Below, piece by piece: positions 53,535-62,208 of a DNA stretch of 64,000 nt; within the stretch, counting starts at the first letter, position 1; each line of letters opens with the position of its first letter. The notes under the pieces are model-generated. The model saw nothing but the letters and a program-made list of their open reading frames with translations. It was not told the DNA's origin and did not search any database. A program made the translations under genes and the position numbers. Source of the stretch: Agarophyton chilense (taxonomy: Eukaryota; Rhodophyta; Florideophyceae; Gracilariales; Gracilariaceae); the NCBI GenBank assembly GCA_030374765.1, contig JARGXX010000022.1:1116001-1180000 (forward strand). Direction: 5' to 3'.

Positions 53535-54450
53535 GAGGCGCTCCAGCTTCGCTCCCCAGCTGTGACTATCTTTTCAAGGAGAACGGCTGACACCGACGTT
53601 AACTCGGGATACTTTAGTGTCCTCCGTCGCCCGTGGATACGGTCCCGTAATCTCCGTATTCCGGATCGAGTTATGGTAATGGCCAAGCGGAATTATAAAG
53701 TATTCGCCGACTTCGGCCTGTCCAACCAGTTTATGGTTCGTCAAATATCTGTCCTGGATACAGGAGCCGCTCCTAACTTAATTCATGTTGAATTGTTACC
53801 CCCGCTGCTCCTGGTTCAAGTTCGTACCGGTCCACGTTTGGATATAGCCGATGCAAACAACAATCCGCTACGGACACTGGGTACAATTTCCCTCATGGTG
53901 AGGTTAGGCTCCTATCTCGTTCAGCTAGAGTTTATTGTATGCAAGTCACTTGCAGCACCAGTCATACTGGGTTGTGACTTTTGCGACCGCTTCGTGGAAG
54001 CCATCCGTCCTCGGAATAGAACTGTGGAACTCGAAGACGGGTCTACGATCCCAATCGTTCGTAAACCCTTACAGGGAGCAGCGCGAACACGCGTTCCTTT
54101 CCCTGTCGCGCAGGAATCTGTGAAGAAGGACCCGGTGTCTACACGGGTAAAGGTTGCAAAGTCAGTGGCTATCCCGCCAGAAACCCTGGTTTGGGTCACA
54201 GTTGTTACCAAGCAAATTGTTGTGCATGTGGTACAACCGAACCCGTCTCTGTATACGCGGCGTCAACTCGCCCTTGCGAATGGGGTTGTCTCCGTGGAAC
54301 CGGATAAACCTTTCAAGGTTTTGGTAGCCAACTTTGGAAAGACAACGCAGCATTTGGTCAAACACCAGATCCTGGGTTCTGTTCTTCCACACCCGCATGC
54401 GGTCGTACCTACAAAGATTTCTATCGCAGAGGTCCTTGGTGTGGCGGACC

Positions 54451-54463
54451 CTAAGGAGGGGGA
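54451..54463 (+). other. Internal polypurine-tract copy in protease-RT linker of Gyp-C
   Basis: CTAAGGAGGGGGA lies in codons for PKEGE, at the same linker position as 5429-5441 in Gyp-A. Confidence 0.5.
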
Positions 54464-57400
54464 GCGCACTGCCGAAATCGCGGAAGACGGTGAGCATACG
54501 ACTGCAGCCCCACACGCTGAACACTTTAAACCTCAGGAGGTTACGGCACCTATCACAGGAGCAGACCAGACGGATCCTGTTCAGGAATTGGAGAAATGGG
54601 ATCTCAACCATGTACCCGCATCTCATCGGGTGAAGCTGAGGCACATGCTTCGTGAATTTACCCTCATGTGGGATGGTTCCCTTGGAACTATTGGGATTAC
54701 AGAACACCGCATCGACTTGTTACCGAACACTCGGCCTATTGCCCAACACCCTTACAGGGCTGGACCGAAAGCTCGGGAAGAGGAGAAATCTCAGGTGGAG
54801 AAGATGCTTAAAGCGGGCGTAATTGAACCTGCCCAGTCCGCTTGGGCCTCACCCGTGGTGTTAGTTCCGAAACCGGATGGATCGTTGCGTTTCTGCATCG
54901 ATTACAGACGCCTGAACGAGGTAACCATTAAGGATGTGTACCCGATCCCTCGGATGGACGAATAAATCGACTCCCTTGGGAGCGCTACTGTTTTCTCTAC
55001 CCTCGACGCCAATTCGGGCTACTGGCAAGTCCCTATTAGGGAGGAAGATCGAGACAAAACGGCTTTCGTGTGTCATCAAGGACTTTTCCGATTCCGGAGG
55101 ATGCCTTTTGGGTTGACAAATGCCCCCGCAACGTTTCAACGGGCGATAGACATTCTGTTGGCTCCCTTCAAGTGGAGGACGTGTCTAGTTTATTTAGACG
55201 ACATTATTGTCTTCTCCAACAACCTGGATGACCACCTCGAACACGTCAGGGACGTAATGAAGATACTCCGCGACGCGGGAATCACCTTGAAACTCAAGAA
55301 GTGCGAGTTTTTCACCGATTCGGTTAAGTATCTGGGTCATATCATCCGTCCCGGACAGCTTTCAATCGAGGAAGTACGAGTGAAATCCTTGAAGGAAGCA
55401 AAACACCCGAAAACTCAAACGGAGTTGCGATCCTTCTTAGGTCTGTGTAACGTGTATCGCCGATTCGTCCCGAACTTTGCGAATATTGCCACCCCCCTCA
55501 ACAGGCTCCTGACGAAGGGACAACCAGTTGAACTGGAACCTTTCGGCGACGCGGAAGCGTCTGCCTTCACGGCACTGGTGAATGCCGTAACATCACCGCC
55601 AATCTTGGCTCTACCCAATCCTGGGCTCCCTTACGAAGTGGACACCGATGCTAGTGCAAACCAAGTAGGGTGTGCACTGTTTCAATCCTCTGAGGATGGC
55701 GAACGTCACCCTATTGGGTACTGTTCACGTTCCCTGAATGTCCATGAAAGGAACTACTCGGTCTTCGAGAAAGAATGTTTAGCCGTTGTGTGGGCCTTAG
55801 CTACACTTCGCCCCTATCTGATGGGTACTCGTTTCAAAGTCCATACGGACCACGCATGTTTGCGTTGGCTCCTGGAGATCTCCGAACCCTCGGGCCGCCT
55901 TATGCACTGGCGTCTCCGACTGTCGGAATTCGACTTTGAGATCCTGTACAAGAAAGGGAAGCTGAACACTCAGGCTGATGCACTATCCCGCTTGGGAACC
56001 ACAGCGGAAACGGAACCCTACGAGGACGATGAAATCCCATGTTTTATGGTATCGGACCTCGAGGGAGGAGCTCAACCGCTGACGGATGATGTTTGTGACG
56101 ATATACTCGTCAACGAGAGTCTGGATTCGCCGACCGACTCTTTTATACCTATCTCTCCAGAGGAGATGATACGCGAGCAACAGCTCGACCCATTCTGTAC
56201 ACGGATTCGGGCTCGCCTCAACGGAGGATTTCAGTTACCTTTCGAGGACGACGATCAGGGTTACCTAATCAGGACCGTTGGACCTCGCCCGAGGATAGTG
56301 GTGCCGCACACCCTACAACAGAGGGTATTACACCTCACTCACTATGTGAAGGTTGGCGCCCACCCCGGGGGAAGAAAACTGTACCTCACGTTGAGAAGGG
56401 ACTTTTACTGGCCGGCAATGGCATTCGATTGTTACGCCGTCAGACGGGCCTGCGCCAAATGCGCCAAGAATGACGTCAAACTTCGGAAGCACTCTAAGAA
56501 GTTGACGCTGTTCCCGGCACGGGCTCCACTCGAATTCGTGGCCATAGACATCCTAGGGCAGTTTATCAGGACACCCCGAGGTCATCGGTATCTGCTTGTC
56601 ATTTCTGACAGATTCTCTAAGCTAACGAGAACTGTGCCGCTGAAGCGGATCACCGCCGCTACCGTCGCGCAAGCGTTCGTGACCCATTGGGTGTTCGTAT
56701 ATGGACCGCCGGTGCAGTTGTTATCCGACAACGGAGGGCAATTCGCATCAAAGTTCTTTCAGGATGTATGTCGAATCCTTGATGTCAGGAATTTATTTCT
56801 TACTACGTATCACCCTCAGGGGAATGGCCAGGTGGAGAGGTTTAACCGCACGATACTCAACGCTTTGAGATCGTATGTTGCGGATCACCCCAAAAATTGG
56901 GACTTGTACACAGACGCTATCACGTATGCATACAACACCCAGGTACATCGGGTTACATCGTTATCCCCATTCGAACTGGTACTGTCGAGGACACCGCCGC
57001 CGGTCGCCATCGAGGCTCAACCGACGCTGTCGACGTACCCGTCACCGGGATTGTACCGAGAAGCCTGGAAGGAGTGGCTTACGAAGATGGTGCCGATAGC
57101 CCGGAAAGCAATGGACAAAGCTCAACGCGCCTACAAGAAGGACTTTGACAATCGGGTTCGCAAACCTCTACCTCAGGTGGAGCCCGACGACTTCGTCTTC
57201 CTTCGAAAGGAATACTACAATCCTGAAAAGGAATGTAGGCACAAGCTTTCGCCAATTGTGGACGGACCCTATCGTGTGGTTTCTGTAGACCCGGACATGG
57301 TGGTATTGGATATCGCTAACCGCCACGAACGGATCTCCAGGGACCGCATCACACGAGCGCCCAACCCAAATGTGGAAGTGTTGTCGGCACCAACGCCCTC

Positions 57401-57609
57401 CACAGGGGATGATTCAACGGAAGTTAACCCGTCAAGCGGAGATTCGAACACCCGCCCCGTTATACTTCCGCACCCGGAACGTGGTTTAACCGACCTACCG
57501 GAAACTTCGGATACTCCCGAACCTGGGCCCGCTCCCTCAAGGGCCCAGTCAACGAACTCTCACAGAGTTACTCCCCCACCGGAGGTAATCAAGCCTCCTG
57601 GCTCTCCGC

Positions 57610-57622
57610 CTAAGGAGGGGGA
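57610..57622 (+). other. Internal polypurine-tract copy in pol-C tail
   Basis: CTAAGGAGGGGGA lies in codons for PKEGEE, between integrase and chromodomain. It matches 2819-2831 in Gyp-A and 26774-26786 in Gyp-B. Confidence 0.5.
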
Positions 57623-58170
57623 GGAGGACTTAGTTCCTTCACAGGACGAAGTTTCGGCGTCAGCCAGTCGCCCTAACAGGGAATCTAGTTCTCACAGTGA
57701 GACGGCGAGCCCGACCGAGCCTGCGACAGAGAAGTCACAACCCCAGCGTATGGGTAGCGACATCTCCGCCGACCCAGCCGAGCACGACGTCAGAAAAGAT
57801 GACGAAACCCCGCCTAGTGAGAGTCGTGTGGAGAACTCCGCACCCGAAACGCCTACAGAGCCGACGATCACCCGCCGCCGCGGACGAGACACTGAGGTGT
57901 CGCACACTCAAACCCCGCTTTCTCGGGAACGAGCTGTGTCAGCGGACCCGCACGGGAAAGATCTCGACGACGAGGTTGACCAAATTTGGCTCTCCGTTAT
58001 GGAATGGGAATAGGAACTCCTATGGAGACACTGGAACCCTCAGGAATGAGAAAGAAATGAGTGAGACCCGTCGGGGACAGCTCAGGAGAGTGCTAGCGCG
58101 TGTCGAAAGCGCCACCTAACATCCGCTTGCGGAGTGGCAACCGGCGCCCGCGCATTTATGTGGCACACGT

Positions 58171-58276
58171 CGAATGGCACCGAGCCAATCAAAAGGCTCT
58201 GACGACCAACCGTCGCGCAATCCGCCTCACCGAGCCAATCAAAAGGCTCTGACGACCAACCGTCGCGCAAACCGCC
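58171..58276. repeat. Tandem pair of about 50 bp
   Basis: CACCGAGCCAATCAAAAGGC and the following 30 bases occur twice in a row with about one difference. Close by, 58127-58155 repeats a 28-bp segment of the aORF-C end (59399-59430: CCGCTTGCGGAGTGGCAACC and onward). Confidence 0.8.
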
Positions 58277-59029
58277 TCCGTCGCACGGCGAGTTGCACGA
58301 GAGCAACCTTCGTCCCCGTAGCTCTGGTTGACGTTGAAGTCCTACCCCCCTGAGATTGGAGACGCTACCGCGTCGCGGTTTCTCAACCGTCACGGAATCT
58401 AAGAACACCGTTGTTATCGGGAAGATCTCAGTTTTAAGAAGAACCCAAAACTGGGCCGGTTTGACTCCGTAGACGGAAGTTACAACGTAGCCCACAGGCC
58501 ACTCGGCGCCGTTTGGACGAAGTGCTGAGACCCGCTCGCAACACGGAAAAGAACCCACCGGGGTGTGTCTAGACCCTACGTTGACACCCTCAAGGGAACT
58601 AGAGCGTTCCAAGATGGAAGAGAAGCCCGAACAGGGAAAAGTGTACCCGCAGGAATTCGTTATCGATCGCATCGTGCGTCACATCTACACCCCCGAGGGA
58701 GAAGTCCGCTACCAAGTCCGATGGTACGGATTATCGCCTGATGAGGATACAGTGGAACCCATTGAGCACCTTCCGAGGTCTAAGGTTTTATCCAATCACC
58801 GACGCGCTCGGGTAACCTTGCCTCCAAATCTGGATCGTGCCCAAGTCGGGTAAGCCACCACGAGAACTGTTGTGGATGCGACCTCGAAGTGAGGAAGATG
58901 TTGGACCTCTGAAGAGGAATTGAGGAGAGTATCCCGAAGAACACGTATTGAGAGGGAATGTCTACTGGCCCTCGGCCTAGCGCCGTTAACCGGGGAACAC
59001 AGCACCGGTTATCGGGACAGTTTATGATG

Positions 59030-59200
59030 AAAAAGGAAAAGAAGACCCACGAAGTGGAGAAGAAGATTAAGAAGAAGATTGGAGCCTAGGAAAAGAAGAA
59101 GATGAAGACGAAGATGAAGAAGGTCCTAAGAAGGAATGAAGAAGATGAAGTAGAAGTTAAGATCCTAGGAAGGAAGAAGAAAAGAAGATATGCAAATATC
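59030..59200. repeat. GAAGAA-rich spacer between pol-C and aORF-C
   Basis: The plus (element sense) strand is nearly all purine, with GAAGAAGATGAAGACGAAG-like runs. Gyp-A has a shorter equivalent at about 1803-1900. It could be simple-sequence slippage or a priming or transcription-end element. Confidence 0.6.
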
Positions 59201-59254
59201 AGAAGTTTACTATTGTCACCAAGCTATGGACCCTACAATTACCCGAAGGCGGAA

Positions 59255-61111
59255 CTACGGAAAGCCCGAGGAGGGACCCGCCCCACCGTTGGGATTCTGA
59301 CCCTGATGGTACGCCGAGGCGAAAGCCAACATCTGGCTCACATCTGTCATACCCGGGGGAATCGGAATGCCCGCGTTCACGAGGCCTTGTCGCACACTAT
59401 CCGCTTGCGGAGTGGCAACCGGCGCCTGCGCAAGGGGGTTCACACCCCACCCGGGGGGAGCAGATGCACCGCCACCGGATGCATTCGCCGCCGCAGCTGA
59501 GGTCGTTCCCACTGGTTGGAAGGGTGCAGATGGCTCCACAGGGAGTACTCCACTAGGAGCTGGCATGTCGTTATCCAACGCTGGATCGTCCAGGTCTACT
59601 GGAGGCTCGTACTCGTAATCGTCGGTATAAATGAACCCCGTCGGGTGTCTCACCGGCATCGGTCGAGGCGAGTCCATCAGCGCCCGTGCTTGCGCCGCGC
59701 TGATGCGAACCCCTTCGAAGGGATTGTAATAGACCCAGTTACCGGAACCCGGATCGTACCGACCAGGAGACTTGTCTCGCGCCGATCCTTCCCCGGCGGG
59801 CTGATTTTCCACTGGAACTCGATCCCATTGGGTGTTGTCGATCACGTCCAAGATTGGATACGGGTCTTGCACGTTGCTGACCGAACCCAACGCTGGGACA
59901 AGCTCGATCTGACGCATGAAGGTCCGTAGCATCGGAGGAATATACCAGACACGGAAATGGTCATGGGCATCCCAGAGGAGGTGCGCCGCTACGCGGGCTG
60001 CCCACTCGGCTGCAACGAGGGCCCAGTATCCCGAGTTCAGGTCGTGCATCAAACGAGACCCGATATAGTAGATGCACGGGGGCAGTTCAGCAAAGCACCC
60101 TCGGGGGACCCCGATCTTACTACACCAAGCTAGAAGGGGCACGAATCGCCCAACCTTCGCCGTGTTACGGATACGCTCCAGTTCCACGTGAGGATATAAG
60201 ACAAGGAACCCGAAACGGGAGCGCGAGCGGCGCTCGAAGCGAACGCGTCGATCGAACCCATACTGGGTAAACTGCCGTTGAAGGTACCTAAGTTCAGCCC
60301 GAAGGATGGGACGACTCCATTGGAGCATATCTTCTCGGAGAGGAAAACCCGGTCCGCGGAACTCGGCTTCGGGAAAGGCTGCCAGGTTATCCCCGTAGGA
60401 GACCTCACCGTACGTGCGGTAATAGGCGACATCGAACCCGTACTCCGGGGGAACCATATGGTCAAAGCGTGACCTCTCCAATCGCTGGTAGGCCAGAGCC
60501 GCCATCGCTGCGCGCGCCTTGTCCAAGGACTCCCCGCCACTGCGGTATAGATACTGAGGCTCTATGGCCACTCGCGCCCTCCAATCGGGAGAACGTACAA
60601 CCTCGATAGGTAGGCCACCCGGCAATAAGCCGTCCTCCACGTAGGAGTCAATGAGCTCATCGTCGCGAACCGCTGTCGGATGGAACCACGGAGTGCGGGA
60701 GTATATCACCGAATCGGTAAGGGGACTCCACCTTCGAAAGGATTCGTTTGAGATCCAACCTCTGGAGTTTGCTACCAAGGGCATCGCATGAGCGGAGTTC
60801 CACGCCACCGCGTTAATGTCCAAATCCTCCTGAGGATGTTGGTTGCTCGCCGAGGCGGAAGGTTCGGTACCTGACGGAGCCGCATCCAAACCGGAGAAAT
60901 ATCCACCCTGCTGGGGAGTTTCGTTATCCACCGGCGCGGAGGCCGACGGCCCCGAGAGTGGGTTGGTGACGTATAGGTTCATTCCCTTGAGAGGGTTGGT
61001 TGAGACTGCTGTTGCGAGAAGTTGCGTATCGCCGAAAGTCGGAGGAGTAGAAGAAAGTTGTACCGATGTGCCGGTTTTGTGACGATCCTCAGAAGTGGTG
61101 AAGGACCCCAT
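59255..61111 (-). CDS. aORF-C: intact opposite-strand protein of Gyp-C, family unknown
   Basis: This open frame of 618 residues starts at an ATG at 61111, about 65 bp inside the polypurine tract, and runs against pol. A serine/proline-rich head (1-130) leads to the conserved core: SRTPWFHPTAVRDDELIDSY (about 133-152), SPDWRARVAIEPQYLYR, EYGFDVAYYRTYGEVSYGDNL, RPILRAELRYLQRQF, GFLVLYPHVELERI, GCFAELPPCIYYIGS, WYIPPMLRTFMRQIEL, NWVYYNPFEGVRISAAQA and RHPTGFIYTDDYEYE (about 505-520). The tail is glycine/alanine/proline-rich. Many aromatic and arginine residues are conserved across aORF-A, aORF-B and aORF-C. I see no signal peptide, membrane segment, zinc site or known catalytic motif, so the function is unknown. 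An open frame of this length in an element with LTRs about 3.7 percent apart argues for past selection. Confidence 0.85.
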   Translation of the reverse strand: MGSFTTSEDRHKTGTSVQLSSTPPTFGDTQLLATAVSTNPLKGMNLYVTNPLSGPSASAPVDNETPQQGGYFSGLDAAPSGTEPSASASNQHPQEDLDINAVAWNSAHAMPLVANSRGWISNESFRRWSPLTDSVIYSRTPWFHPTAVRDDELIDSYVEDGLLPGGLPIEVVRSPDWRARVAIEPQYLYRSGGESLDKARAAMAALAYQRLERSRFDHMVPPEYGFDVAYYRTYGEVSYGDNLAAFPEAEFRGPGFPLREDMLQWSRPILRAELRYLQRQFTQYGFDRRVRFERRSRSRFGFLVLYPHVELERIRNTAKVGRFVPLLAWCSKIGVPRGCFAELPPCIYYIGSRLMHDLNSGYWALVAAEWAARVAAHLLWDAHDHFRVWYIPPMLRTFMRQIELVPALGSVSNVQDPYPILDVIDNTQWDRVPVENQPAGEGSARDKSPGRYDPGSGNWVYYNPFEGVRISAAQARALMDSPRPMPVRHPTGFIYTDDYEYEPPVDLDDPALDNDMPAPSGVLPVEPSAPFQPVGTTSAAAANASGGGASAPPGWGVNPLAQAPVATPQADSVRQGLVNAGIPIPPGMTDVSQMLAFASAYHQGQNPNGGAGPSSGFP

Positions 61112-61175
61112 TGGGAGAAGTATGTATAGTGATCGGAAAGTTAGACACCCGCGGCTCGGAATGTTCTTCCTCGTC

Positions 61176-61190
61176 TTAAGGAGGGGGAGA
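61176..61190 (+). other. 3' polypurine tract of Gyp-C
   Basis: TTAAGGAGGGGGAGA immediately precedes the 3' LTR. Confidence 0.85.
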
Positions 61191-62104
61191 TGTAGAGCAA
61201 CGCCCAGTCAGGGGATACTTGAAGATGCAACTCATAGAATGAGGATTGAACCCTCCGAGGGTTATGATTATGATCCCCTCTAAGGTGTGCTGAGGTGGCA
61301 CTGTTTTCCGGTTATATTTCGCCTATAAGGGAAAATTCGGATGGCCCATGGTTGGATTGGCCCCGTGATACACGTGGCTTAATTTTGGCACCGATTTTTC
61401 AGATATTTGTTAGAACGTTGAATTTTTGGGCCCTGACAATGGGATCTCCACGTGTATGGCCCTGAGCAGATGTGCACTACTGTAGAGTTTAGTTAGTGGG
61501 CCCTACTTAGGGAGTTGAGATCTGACAGTCCGAGCTCAAAGTAAATGGTAACCAAGGTTGGTCTTCGATACCTTTAGAGGTTCTTCGTCGCCATCGTTTC
61601 GGCCTCACAACCCGGAACGGGCTCTGGTTAGCAACGCCTGCGTAGGGACACGACTCCACTTGGAGAGTGCCCACGTTTAGGTTCCGTGCAACCACCCCCT
61701 TGGGACCGCTCAGACGACCTGCGTGCACGATACCCCGTGGGGGTTCTGCTTACTTGTTGCGTGCTTTTTGTGTTTCCTTTCGAGGACAGGTTTTCGCCCC
61801 TGTATTGGGTTTCTTTTGTTGTTTCGCCCCTTTTCTAGTTCTTGGGTCCGGTGCCTGTTAGTGCCCGACCCTCGCCCCGTTTTTCCTCTTCGCCGGATCT
61901 TCCCCATTCTTTGGGATACCCATACCCGTTCCCGATCCAACGGTTTCTACCCCTCACCTCCGTCGGTACTGCCGGAATCCCCCGTGGGAGTTACACCCCA
62001 CAATACGGGTGGAACGGAGGGCTCTGTCTCTGAGTCTGCCTCCCCCAGGGAGCAAGGCTTCGAACACCTTGAGAGCACTTCCCGTGGCCGGGTTTTGATC
62101 CACA
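61191..62104 (+). repeat. 3' LTR of Gyp-C
   Basis: This 914-bp LTR ends TGATCCACA. CACGTG sites are at 61372-61377 and 61449-61454. It differs from the 5' LTR at about 34 positions. Confidence 0.93.
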
Positions 62105-62208
62105 TAAACCACCGTGTCAGGAGTCGTTTTGGGAGGGATTTTGGTATAATTTGGGCCAAACAGGGCCCCCTTCTGAAGGCTGCACTCTGTGCTGCCAATT
62201 TTGCGCCA

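Larger units (their letters stand above)
53481..58853 (+). pseudogene. pol: pol-C region (protease, RT, RNase H, integrase, chromodomain)
   Basis: In order: aspartic protease (LDTGAAPNL, about 53755); reverse transcriptase (IDYRRLNEV about 54900, PFGLTNAPATFQRA about 55110, YLDDIIVFSNN about 55190); RNase H (VDTDASANQVGCALF about 55640, TDHACLRWLL about 55850); integrase zinc region (HYVKVGAHPGGRKL to CAKCAKN, about 56340-56475); catalytic blocks AIDILG (about 56545), SDNGGQFAS (about 56725) and NGQVERFNR (about 56820); a proline-rich tail; and a chromodomain (RYQVRWYGLSPDEDTVEPIEHL, about 58700-58770). It is the best preserved pol of the window. It is broken, with about two breaks. Confidence 0.92.
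50306..62104 (+). mobile_element. Gyp-C: Ty3/gypsy chromovirus with intact antisense frame
   Basis: This 11,799-bp element lies inside Gyp-E, with LTRs at 50306-51220 and 61191-62104. The flanks TAGAC (50301-50305) and TAAAC (62105-62109) are a 5-bp duplication with one later change. Order on the plus strand: 5' LTR, primer site, gag, pol with chromodomain, convergent aORF-C, polypurine tract, 3' LTR. The LTRs differ at about 34 of 915 positions (about 3.7 percent), so it is older than Gyp-B. It is mostly whole in structure, with about two breaks, both in pol. Confidence 0.93.
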
